Assembly (NCBI RefSeq): GCF_019112545.1
Contig: NW_025064899.1
Location: 513,364-577,363, forward strand
Length of the DNA: 64,000 bases
Direction of reading: 5' to 3'
Source of the DNA: Guyanagaster necrorhizus
Lineage: Eukaryota; Basidiomycota; Agaricomycetes; Agaricales; Physalacriaceae
Of this stretch, positions 49,649-60,002 are shown piece by piece (the stretch's first letter is position 1; every line of letters begins with the position of its first letter). Made by a program: the position numbers and the translations under genes. Under the pieces are notes generated by a model. That model was given only the letters and a program-made list of their open reading frames with translations. It was not told the origin of the DNA and made no database searches.

Positions 49649-50063
49649 GTAAGCTGATTGTCATTGTTTTGATTTGTTTGCTGGGATCTGGAGGGGTATT
49701 GGTGTCTCTCTTCTTCTAAAGAGCTCCTTAGATTTGAGCTGCTAGACCTGGCTTTGAGTATGGGTCCTGGCAGGAGCTGGAAGGAGACTCTGGCAGAGGG
49801 AGGGATATCATAGAAGGGGAGGTCAGAAGTGACATTTCATAAAATCTGTTAAATGTGTTAGAAAGCTTGATAGTGCCTGACTATCCAAGTAGTAACTGAT
49901 TGTTATTCTTGATAAAGTTGAATGATCACTAATAAGCCTAAAAGTATTCTGATAATGGCTGCTAATAGCTTAAAGAAGTCATCTGTGAGATTGGGGGTTG
50001 TAGTCTGAGCAGGTGGCATTTGGTTTTCTTTGCACTTATTGTGCATAAGGAAAGAGAAGTAAA

Positions 50064-50076
50064 AGCTTCAAGCTAA
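50064..50076 (-). promoter_or_regulatory. Element D self-priming primer-binding site
   Basis: AGCTTCAAGCTAA on the plus strand, one base before the LTR. The partner in the LTR is TTAGCTCAAAGCT (50,233-50,245). They differ by a CA/TG swap, consistent with a CpG ancestor. Confidence 0.7.
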
Positions 50077-50077
50077 T

Positions 50078-50528
50078 TGTTAGACCCAAGTCACACATGA
50101 TCAGAACATGTGATAAACTAGCACTGTATCATTTTCATACAGTCATGCTAGAGTCCACTATTTGTGTCCATTGACCAAATGCTTCAAGGCCTTTGCAGAT
50201 TGGCTTGAGAGTGAAGTGGTATGGAATAAACTTTAGCTCAAAGCTAGAGATATACAGTGAGAGCTAGCCTACTTATATACTAATTATTCATTGAGATATA
50301 AATACTACTACTTATTGTATCTGTCTAAGTCATTGTGTTTTTTGTCCTTGAGCATTGTTACTATTTACATTGTGCATCATCCAGCAACATTATTACATCA
50401 AAAGACAATGATGAACTTAGTTTGTTGTGATGACTAAGCTTGTCCCATAATCCTAAGCACTAGTATAGGTGCTCTGACTAAGCATAAATAGGAGTTAAAA
50501 TAAGAAAGAAAAAGGAAAAATCATAACA
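50078..50528 (-). repeat. Element D 5' LTR with promoter
   Basis: 451 bases. TATATAA on the minus strand at 50,279-50,273 and predicted start at 50,245, 34 bases further. Confidence 0.85.
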
Positions 50529-52029
50529 GAGCATAGATTTTATAAAGACAATGATTAAGGACTTGATCAATTTCATAGTGTTCTTCACCATCAATTAGTT
50601 CAGGTTTGGGCAGTGGAGGCTGTTTCTGGTTAGAAAACACTGGTGCAACATAAGGAGTAAAGAGGGTTTCATTGAAAACATCATGGATTTCCATGTGGCA
50701 GGAAGACAAAGCTTGTATGCAGAGGTGCTGACTTTGGTCAGGATTAGGAATAGTCTAATATGTTTGTTGGTGAGTTTTTGTTTTGGATGAGGGAGGTGAA
50801 GGTTGGTTGTGTCAAACCAAACCTTATCATTGATAGAATAGGTATGAGTGGGGGTATGATGTTTGTCATACTGTTTTTTCATAGTAGTCACCACTTTTTT
50901 AAGGGCAATTCAGATTTTGTCATGAATTTTGTTCATAGTCTGTGCAAAGTCAGAGAAAGCAGATGTTGTTGTATGGATGTGTTTCATGTGTTCTATGTTG
51001 GAGTGATGACTGTAGTTAATGAAGAAAGGAGTTTTTCCAGTGGCTGAATGAATGCAGTTGTTATGTTGAAACATGGCCAAAGCAAGCCACTTAATCCAGT
51101 TATCTTAGCAATAGTTGATAAACAGCTAAAGATATTTTTTGATCTTCTGGTTAATATGTTCCATTTGGCCATCAGTTTGAGGATCATATGCTATAGAGGT
51201 GTTTCTTCAGATATTTAGAAGTTGGTACAAGTAATCTAAGAATTTTGAAATAAATTGAGGTTCTTAATCAGAAATAACAACTTGTGACATGCTATACTTA
51301 GCATAAACTTTGTCATGCAGAATTTTGACCCATCCTTCTGATGTTAACTCTGTTGGGCATATGACTGGAATGATTACCTTAGAGAATCAATCAATAATAA
51401 TGAGAATAGTATTATACCCATTATATTCAGATAGGCTAGTGATCATGTTGATGGAGATATAGGTCTATAGTGATTGAGGGACTTCATTTGGATGTAGTGG
51501 TGCCACATATAGCTGAATTGACATCTTTCCTTATTGGCATATTTTGCATCTCTTCACATACTGTTCTATATCTTGATCTATTTTTAGCCACTAATATTTC
51601 TGTAAAACCAATTCCTTGGTTTTCATGATCTCTGGGTGTCTGGCTATCATATGATCATAACAGGTGGCAATGATTTCACCCTTGAGTTGTTGGTCACATG
51701 AGATATAGATTTGTCCATTGTAATAGATCATTTCTCTCTCTTTCTTCATTCTCCATTCATGATTGAGGGATGGAGCTACTTGTTGGTCCAATTTACTGTT
51801 GTCCCTTGTGACACTCTTGATCTGCTTGTGGATCTCCTCCTCAGTTGGCATTATCATTGCCTGAAAATGTTCAGATTTTAATAAGACCATTCCTTTATTA
51901 TTATTGCCACCCTGATTATAGTCTGCTTGATGACTTAGTAAGTCTGCCTTTTTGTTTGCTGCTCTAGCCTTGTGATGCAATGCATAGTCATATTTGGAGA
52001 GCTCTGTTACCCAATAGGCTTGCTGTCAG
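50529..52029 (-). pseudogene. Element E integrase and truncated chromodomain
   Basis: Minus strand from 52,029: linker after RNase H (KARAANKKADLLSH, also in C and D), integrase zinc-site start (51,700-51,591; CYDHMIARHPEI), core (about 51,480-51,180) broken by stops, C-terminal domain (50,894-50,700), and chromodomain start EEHYEIDQVLNHCLYKI cut at 50,529. It joins the part at 60,003. Confidence 0.75.
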
Positions 52030-52527
52030 TGTTACACGCATGCCACCGGCCTCTGTGTCACCTCAACCAACTGCAAATCCAATCACACTACCCACTGGAC
52101 TCTGACTGCTTCCCATTACCTACTAATTTCATTTCACCAGTATCATTTCACATCTGTATTTCACATTGTAATATCTAGACCCCGAACTCGGTAACGAATA
52201 CCGACACTGAAACCCAATGGAACCCAACTTGGAATTAGCTACCATTAGTATATAAAGCCATGTACATCATCATAGCTACTCAGTTTGAATATCAACTTGG
52301 ATAAGCCATCTACACTTCGCACTCACCTCAACTCCTCCCTATCTCATCCACCAGATTTCGCTCTGAAGGATACTCCTGCTCACTTCTCTGATGGAACTCC
52401 AGTCTGTCCATCCAGATCCTTGGGCTCTGACTCAAGGGTGATGTTGCCAATAGCTTTGTCAATGCCCATGCACTCTGCCAGACTCTGCGCATGCACTCAA
52501 GCCCACTCGATTGGCACATTCCTAACA
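52030..52527 (+). repeat. Element F 5' LTR with promoter
   Basis: 498 bases, TGTTAC to CTAACA. TATATAAA at 52,249-52,256; predicted transcript start AGTTTGAATAT at 52,282-52,292, 33 bases downstream. Confidence 0.92.
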
Positions 52528-52529
52528 GT

Positions 52530-52540
52530 ATATTCAAACT
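52530..52540 (+). promoter_or_regulatory. Element F self-priming primer-binding site
   Basis: ATATTCAAACT, two bases after the LTR, is the exact 11-base reverse complement of AGTTTGAATAT at 52,282-52,292. The 3' LTR has AGTTCAAATAT (59,757-59,767). No tRNA-like TGG start is present. Confidence 0.75.
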
Positions 52541-52638
52541 CAAACCCTTGAGTTGAAAATTTTATCATCACCACATTTACCGAACCCACAGAAACCAATC
52601 CCAAACAAACCCAGCCCACTCATCCAAACATATTTTCC

Positions 52639-53983
52639 ATGGAAGACAATCTGGCCTCTGCCTCAAAGGAACAACCAGGCCTTTTTGGATCAGCCTCCAG
52701 TAGAGGACAACCTTCCCATAAGGAAACCTACAATCACTCTAGCTTCACTGCCTGCCAACCTAATTATGATGAATCCCCTAACCCTTTCGATGCCACCAGC
52801 ATTCCAACCAATGGGGCCTGATGGACCAGCCTGATGTATGGTGTCTGAACTGACCCCCCAACAGACTCCTTATCTCTGAGCAACAACCATAGGAATCCAG
52901 ACAGCTCAGACTCAGAGGGCAAAGATGAAGACACCCCTACTCATACTCCCATCTGACAGGAACCAGCTGGCAATCCACCAAACCCTTTTCCAGGTGGACC
53001 AGGAGGTCCAGGTGGTCCCAATGGCCCAGGCAGCACCAACAGCCCCACAGGAAGTAACAATCCAAACCAGCAGGACATGTTCCTAGAATTTATGAACCTG
53101 TTATGAGGAGTCTCTGCCTCCTAAACCAGCCACTGTCCATACCAAGATCAAGGAACCAGAACCATTTGATGGCTCTGACCCTCGCAAACTGAAGGCTTTC
53201 ATTGTCTCTCTTCAGTTGAACTTCAATGACAGACCTACTGCATTTGCAATAGATGCTAACAAAGTTAACTATGCCATTTCATTTCTGGCTGGCACCGCGC
53301 TCAACTGGTTCAAACCAGACATTCTTAACCCCAATCCATGAAATCCACCAGCCTGGCAATTCTCCTATGCAGCTTTTTTAGATGAGCTTCATAGCAACTT
53401 CAGCCCCTTTGATGCTATCAGAGATGCTGAAGATGCATTAGAACACCTTTGGATGCACGATAGTGATCAGATCATGAAGTATATGATCCAATTTAATCAG
53501 TACACTTCGCAAATTGGGTACAGAGATAACTCTCTCTGCCATGCCTTTTACTGTGGCCTCTGCACCCATATCAAGGATGACATGGCACACTATGGGAAGC
53601 CAAACAACCTTCATGATATGTGCTTCCTTGCCCAGAAACTTGATGCTCGCTACTGGACCCAGAAGACTGAAATTGCCTGTGAAAACTGGGACAATAAATT
53701 CCTCAACCCTAAATCCAAGGGGTCTAACACTTCTTCCTTGGACTCCAGCTCCACACCAAAATCTACCACCTCTAAGCCCTATGCTAACAAGCTAGGCAAA
53801 GATGGCCATCTTACTCAAGAAGAAAAAGACCACCGGCACCAGAACAACCTTTGCATGTTCTGTGGAGCCAAACACAAGACCAAGGACTGCAACAAGTGGA
53901 AGGCAGCAGTCTCCACCAAGAGGTGTGCAGCAGAGGTCGACACCACTCCCATGGAACCAGCCCCGACAGAGTCAGAAAACTAG
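52639..53983 (+). pseudogene. Element F gag
   Basis: ATG at 52,639 opens a frame with a Gly/Pro-rich stretch (PGGPGGPGGPNGPG, near 52,995) that ends at a TGA near 53,104. The frame then shifts by one base and continues from about 53,108 with IKEPEPFDGSDPRKLKAF, the conserved gag start seen in fungal gypsy elements, through NYAISFLAGTALNWF. A zinc knuckle CMFCGAKHKTKDC sits near 53,853-53,890. The stop is TAG at 53,981-53,983. Two TGA stops and one shift make it inactive. The N-terminal part may be a separate region whose natural frame is uncertain. Confidence 0.8.
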
Positions 53984-56900
53984 GAAGCAACCCTGTTCCC
54001 TCCATGCAAGTTCAGGGTTGCATCGACTGTATTTGCACACTGGAGGTCATCACTCTCAATGCAATATCTCTTTCCAATCACTCCTTCCACATTCCCCTCT
54101 CAGCAGAATTGCTGACTACTATGGAACCTGATGGTTCCCCAACTTGTATCATCTTATGTTTTCTTGCCCTTATTGATTCTGGCTCTAGCCACTACTTTGT
54201 TGACACTAAGTATGTAGCTGCCAATGAAATCCCCATTAAAACCATCTCTAGTGTGCAACTTTGATTATTTGATGGCTCTATCGGAAGCTGTATATCTCAA
54301 ATTGCAACCATCCCCATCTGTTTCCCATCTGGAGACACCTTTCCCATCAACTTCTATGTCACTCCTCTGGATTCGTCTTGCAATCTTGTCCTAGGATACA
54401 ACTGGCTCTCCCGCTACAATCCACTGATTGACTGGGCTGAGAACAGTATCATTTTCTGTTCAAGCCACCAGGACCTCACTCCAACCAATTCCATGGCCTC
54501 CACTGCATCCCAGGGACTTCTGTGCCCACAGGACAACAGTTCACCCCTCTCTGAGCCTTTCAGCTCAAATCCAGGACTTCCATGCCCACCAGACTCCACC
54601 AGTCCAACTCCCGGGGCTTCACCCCATTCCAAATCAACTCCAGGTAACTGGTGGACTCCATTCCTGTATAAACCCATCTACTCCTATCCTTCCTCAGAGT
54701 TTTTTACTATGAAAGCATATCTAAAGATCTCCATCATGTCTACTGCTGCATTTGTCTGAGCCAGTGCAGAAGAAGGCACTCAGCAGTTCACACTGCAGCC
54801 TTCCTTGCCTAATATTGGAGCCAAAGCTGCATCTGCAGAACCAGCAGATCTTTCACCAGTGCCAGTAGAGTACCACAATTTTGCAGACATCTTCAGCAAT
54901 ACCCTCTCTGAAAAACTACCCAAACACAGGCTATATGACCTCAAAATCAACCTCAAGAAAGGAACCTCTCCACCGCTTGGACCCATTTATTCTCTCTCAG
55001 AATCTGAACTCAAGGCCCTATGAGAGTTTATTGATGATAATCTGTGCAATGGGTTCATTACTCCATCCTGCTCTCCACACAGGGCTCCAGTTCTATTTGT
55101 CAAGAAAAAGACCAGTGAACTCCGACTTTGCATTGACTACCATGGCCTAAACAAAATCTCCAAGAAGGATTGCTACCCTCTTCCTCTCATTTCTGATCTC
55201 CTTGAATCTGCCCACTCTGCACACATCTACACCAAGCTCGACCTTCGGCATGCCTACCATCTTGTTTGCATAGCTAAGGGGGATGAATGGAAAACAGCCT
55301 TCCAGACCCGTTATGGTTCCTTCGAATGGCACATCACATCTTTTGGCCTCACAAATGCTCCAGCAGCATTCCAATGATTTGTGAATGATATATTCTCTGA
55401 CATGCTCAACATATCAGTAGTAGTCTACCTCGACGACATCCTCATATATTCTGACAACCCAGAAGATCACCAGAAACATGTTTGTGAGGTCCTATGCAGG
55501 CTTAAAGCTAATGGACTCTATTGCAAAGGTTCCAAATGCGAATTCAACTGGGATTCCATGGAATATCTAGGCTACATCCTATCACCTGAAGGACTTTGCA
55601 TGTCTGAAGAAAAAGTCAAGGCCATTGTCAACTGGCTGGTGCCATGAAAAGTCAAGGACATCCAATCTTTTCTTGGCTTTGCCAACTTCTACCATCACTT
55701 CATACATGAATATAGTGATATCGTCCTCCCCCTTACATGACTCACCCGCAAGGGAACTCCATGGAAATTTGACAACAAATGCTTGGCCACTTTCAATGAG
55801 TTGAAACAGGCCTTTACACACCCCCCCATCCTTATCCACTGGGTTCCTGATCAAAAGATAGTGGTGGAAACTGATGCCTCCAACTATGCAATTGCAGCTA
55901 TCCTCTCCATCTATCTTGAAGATGGCGAAATTCACCCTATCGCTTTCCACTCCTGGAGCCTCCACAATGCTGAACTCAATTATAACACCCATGACAAAGA
56001 GCTTCTAGCCATTTTTGAAGCCTTTAAACATTGGTGGCACTACCTTGAAGGCTCCATGGACTCCATCGATGTCATAACAGACCACAAGAACCTTGAATAC
56101 TTCACCACCACTAAGATTCTAACCCGCTGACAGATCCGCTAGTCCAAATACCTATCCCAGTTCAACCTAGTAATCCAGTTCTGCCCTGGAAAACTTGGTG
56201 GGAAACCAGGTGCGCTCACTAGACGATGGGACATCTACCCTAAAGAGGGGGATAGCCAATATGCCCAAATCAACCCTCACAATTTCTGACCTGTATTCAC
56301 CCAAGAACAACTCTCTGTGTCACTCTAAGCAACCTATCTCGAAGGCCCCACCCTATGGGCTAGTGCCATCATGGATATCGACAAACTCCACACTAATATC
56401 AGACAAGCACAATCCTCTGATGCTATATCCTCTGATGGCCTCTGCCAGGCCAAGGCTGCTTCCGAATCCTCTCCCTCTCAATGGTCCATTGATGAATCCA
56501 ACATCCTTCACTTCGAAGGCTGCATCTATGTCTCAGACTCTGACGATCTCCATCTCCATATACTACAGAACAATCATGACCACATCTTGGCAGGTCACTT
56601 TAGTCAAAACCAGACATTAGAACTAGTCCAGCAGAACTACACCTGGCCAAAGATGCATGAATATGTCTGACACTATGTTAAATCCTGCACAGTTTGTGGA
56701 TGCAACAAGGCACCCAGACACCACCCCTATGGGTTACTGAAACCTCTGCCAGTTTCTGAACGGCCATGGGATTCCATTTCTATGGACTTCATTGAACAAC
56801 TATCAGACTCCAATGGATTCACCACCATCTTAGTAGTCATAGACCGAGGTAGCAAGCAAGCCATCTTCATTCCCACTCATGACACCATCAACTCTGTGGA

Positions 56901-57876
56901 GCTTGCCCAACTTTTCCTTATCCACATATTCTCCAAACATGGGGTATTCAGTCACATCACATCTGACTGCGGCTCTGAATTCATCTCCCAATTTACTCAC
57001 ACCTTAGCCATGGCTCTTGACATGGAACTCCACCTTACCTCTGGTTATCATCTGGAGGCTGATGGCCAAACTGAACAAGCAAACCAAACTCTGGAACAAT
57101 ACATCTGTATCTACTGCTCCTACCAGCAGGATAACTGAGACACCCTCTTACCCATTGCTGAATTCACCTACAATAATGCCCCTAATGTGTCTACCAGAAT
57201 TTCCCCATTCTTTGCTAACAAGGGTTACCACTCCAATATCACCATTCACTCTGAAAGGGATATCACCTCTGCTTGGGCCCGAGATTTCATGGTCAACCTT
57301 GATGAACTCCATCAATTACTGAAGGATGAAATTTCTGAAGCCCAGTCTCACTACAAGATCCAAGCAGATAAGCATCAGATTCTGGCACCTCTGTTCACAG
57401 TGGGGAACAAGGTCTACCTCAGCTCCAAACATATCAAAACCACCTGCCTGACCAGAAAATTCTCAGAGAAATACCTTGGTCCTTTCAAAATCATAGCCCA
57501 ACCTGGTACCCACTCCTTTACCCTGAGGCTTCCACCGGACCTCTGGTCCATTCACCCCATCTTCCATGTGTCACAATTGGAACCCATAGAAGAAAACACC
57601 ATTCCTAACTGAATCCAACCACCACCACCTCTAGTCGAAGTTGATGGAGAAGAACATTTCAAAATAGCCCAAATCCTCGACTCTAAACTGGACCACCAGT
57701 TCCACTGCCCACTGCTGTACAAAATCCAGTGGCTAGGATATGAAGGTACCAACAAAGAATTTGCTTGGTTACTGGCCTCCGAGTTCTCCACTGATGAATT
57801 TATTGAAGAATTCCACCACTAATACCCAGACAAACCAGGATCCTTATCCAAAGTTATTCAAACATCCCATTCCTAA
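53944..57876 (+). pseudogene. Element F pol: protease, RT, RNase H, integrase, chromodomain
   Basis: One reading frame runs through the whole of pol with about a dozen stops and no visible indel. Protease LALIDSGSSHYF lies near 54,160; reverse transcriptase about 54,870-55,640 with intact YLDDILIYS; RNase H 55,783-56,130 (TDASNYAIAA, DHKNLEYF); integrase zinc site about 56,560-56,705 (H..H, CTVC) and core about 56,780-57,110 with the DDE residues visible (MDFIEQL, SDCGSEF, TEQANQTLEQ); chromodomain about 57,640-57,820 (EEHFKIAQILDSKL, YKIQWLGYEG). Stops lie at about 54,262, 54,757, 55,021, 55,377, 55,645, 55,738, 56,128, 56,140, 56,288, 56,326, 56,668, 57,136 and 57,610. Most are TGA where Arg (CGA) or Trp (TGG) is expected. 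The 5' limit is approximate. Pol is one base back from the gag frame. Confidence 0.85.
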
Positions 57877-58057
57877 TACAATGCTACACTGGACACCACC
57901 ACCAATGCCCCACCTTACCATTTCAATTCTAACCACTAATTACCACCATTCAATCATCCTTCCTACACTTTCAAAGTCAAAAAATTTTTTGCATTTACAT
58001 TTTTGTCCATCACCAACATCCGATGCCCTTTTCTATATACATTTTGTACAAAATATT

Positions 58058-59390
58058 TTACAAAGAAGCAGAATCCAATGAGCCTGCACCAGAACCCAAA
58101 CTCTCCCTCTGCTCCTTCAACTCCTCTATATCCTCATCTAGCCTCTTCAACATCACCTCCTGAAGATCCTCCACCTTCTGATCCCTCTCATCCTTGAAAA
58201 TCAGTCGGGCCTTCTTCCAGGCCTCCACCTTGGACTCTGAAAACAGCTCTGAAGGAGACGACATATCATCGGAACTGTAGTCATCTTGAAGACCTGCCAC
58301 AGTATTGTGAACATCCGCCACCTCGTCTGCCAACTCATCCACATGATGCATCAACTTGCATATCAATTGTGAAAGTTGGTGGAGACCAGCGGAGACCTCC
58401 ACACTGCTGATCATCTTGCTCACGGTGACCCTCTTGTTGAATGAACAGGTGGTTTTCTTGATCTTGCAGCGAGAGCAAGTCTGCCCTCAACCAGTGCCTT
58501 CGGTTACCAGGCATGCATAACACTGGGCACCATCTTGACAACAGCGCATACAACTCCCTAAAAACAAAAAAAAGCTAAGTTGAGCCATGAAAGAAAACCA
58601 AGACACTTACTTTCACCATCCAACAATTCCTCACCCCCTGCCAGTTCCGCCACTTCCAATCTTGCCTGCTTTTTGGGGCTAACAACCACCTCTGTCTCAC
58701 TGCCATCCACTATGCTCTTCAACCTGAACTTGTGTTTATGGCCTTTCTCCACTGGACCTGCTGCCCTTCTCTTCCCCTTCCACACCCTCTTCCTCCTCTT
58801 CAGAGTCTCCTTGGATTTCTCGGACTCATCATCCCTCTCAGTCTCCTTGTCCTGTTCATCATCAGATTCTGAAGGCATAGGGTGAGTCACCTTCTTGAAG
58901 TGAAGACCAGAGCCAGAACCAAACCATTCTGCCAACACTCGACACAGCTGAAAATCAACAGCCTCCATGGGGGTCATTTGCAACTCATCCTCTGTAACCA
59001 TCCCCTCCAGCTCCACCTCCTCAGCCTCAGCCCTCACTGCTGCCTCTGTGGCCTCCCTCTCCTCAGCTTCCCTCTGAGCTGCCTCTTTCAATGCCTCCTC
59101 TGTCTTCTTAGCCCGCCTCTCTGCAGCCTGCCAAACCTCCTCCCTCTTCCTCTCCAACTCCTCCTTCTGCTCCTTTTTCCATGCCTCTCAGGCCACATGG
59201 TCCGCTCAGACCCTTTCCTCCTGCTCCTGCTCCCCTTGCCATTCCAAATGGCTCTCCACAGCCTCTGTATATTCTTCCTCCATGGTTCGCCATTCCAGAT
59301 GAAACAATTCCTTGGCCTCTTCAGGGCTATCAGAGGTGGATCCCCTCACCAAAGGCTTGGGAGTGCATGAGTGATGACATAAGTGAAGAT
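58058..59390 (-). pseudogene. Antisense spliced gene in F with Cys-rich zinc-cluster-like motif
   Basis: Minus strand, between chromodomain and 3' LTR. Exon 1 (about 59,390 or less to 58,611) is a charged coiled coil (REEVWQAAERRAKKTEEALK and similar) followed by an acidic then basic region. A 53-base intron, 58,610-58,558, has GTAAGT and TTTTTAG ends and joins in frame. Exon 2 (58,557-58,058) opens with CMRCCQDGAQCYACLV, then CSRCKIKKTTCSF, giving repeated Cys-x2-Cys pairs spaced like a zinc cluster, then a heptad-rich tail. In-frame TGA codons lie near 59,225 and 59,190 in exon 1 (both fit CGA Arg) and near 58,490 between the Cys groups. The ATG was not located. This is not part of gag-pol. 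Similar Cys-rich proteins are common as hypothetical proteins in mushrooms; DNA binding is an inference. Confidence 0.65.
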
Positions 59391-59490
59391 GGTGGTTTCA
59401 GATCAAGCTGAAAAAACTCCCATGGCCACCAACAATCTTCCATGTGGCCCCACTGGCCATCAGGATCTGCACTCTTGAGGGCAAGAATGC

Positions 59491-59504
59491 TAAGAGGGGG
59501 ATAC
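59491..59504 (+). promoter_or_regulatory. Element F polypurine tract
   Basis: TAAGAGGGGGATAC directly before the 3' LTR; the plus-strand DNA primer of the element. Confidence 0.75.
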
Positions 59505-60002
59505 TGTTATGCGCATGCCACTGGCCTCCATGTCACCTCAACCAACTGCAAATCCAATCACACTACCCACTGGACTCTGACCACTTCCCATTACCTATTA
59601 ATTTCATTTCACCAGTATCATTTCATATCTGTATTTCACATTGTAATATCTAGACCCCGAACTCAGTAATGAATACCAACACCAGAACCCAATGGAACCC
59701 AACTTGGAATTAGCTACCATTAGTATATAAAGCCATGTACATCATCGTAGCTACTCAGTTCAAATATCAACTTGGATAAGCCATCTACACTTCGCACTCA
59801 CCTCAACTCCTCCCTATCTCGTCCATCGGATTCTGCTCCGAAGGATACTCCTGCTCACTTCTCTGATGGAACTCCAGTCTGTCCATCCAGATCCTTGGGC
59901 TCTGACTCAAGGGTGACATTGCTAATAGCTTCGTCAATGCCCATGCACTCCACCAGACTCTGCATGTGCACTCAAGCCCACTCGATTGGCATGTTCCTAA
60001 CA
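59505..60002 (+). repeat. Element F 3' LTR
   Basis: 498 bases, same length as the 5' LTR. By eye about two dozen differences, all transitions, most of them CG/TG/CA exchanges. Confidence 0.92.

Larger units (their letters stand above)
41130..49835 (-). pseudogene. Element D gag-pol, inactivated
   Basis: Minus-strand order from ATG 49,835: gag N-terminal part (interrupted by the solo LTR and repeat X), a block ending at 46,385 that includes DILQYSAIKHTILTYNRRHP, capsid-like region (45,892-45,554; DCKQYFKVYITYLG), zinc knuckle CFNCRQKKHLLQDC (about 45,145-45,190), protease (about 44,490-44,530; ALIDSSCTGSSIN), reverse transcriptase (about 43,950-43,130) with YLDD changed to YLND, RNase H (43,008-42,799), integrase zinc site and core (about 42,400-41,998; CKMCQ), and chromodomain (41,330-41,130; YKINQILNHHLCKV, then YLVS, a TGA where Trp is expected, KGYSPESNQWV). 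The sequence of the chromodomain end allows the family to be placed with chromoviruses. Stops are mostly TGA. Confidence 0.8.
40632..50528 (-). mobile_element. Chromodomain gypsy element D, with two nested insertions
   Basis: 3' LTR 40,632-41,091, 5' LTR 50,078-50,528, internal genes on the minus strand, purine tract AAGGAGGAGGTAA beside the 3' LTR. Repeat X copy 2 (47,482-48,892) and a solo LTR (49,279-49,648) interrupt gag. Flanks are AGCTA on the left (end of element B) and GAGCA on the right (cut end of element E); these do not form a clean duplication, so a rearrangement at this site is likely. Confidence 0.8.

Noticed and set aside
53940..53990. Programmed -1 frameshift site between gag and pol of F
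   Set aside because: TCAGAAAACTAG does not follow the X XXY YYZ pattern; an indel or a stop-and-restart explains the data equally.
58335..58553. Second minus-strand frame of 72 codons near the antisense gene of F
   Set aside because: It is out of frame with the spliced product that joins exon 1 to the Cys-rich exon; taken as a shadow.
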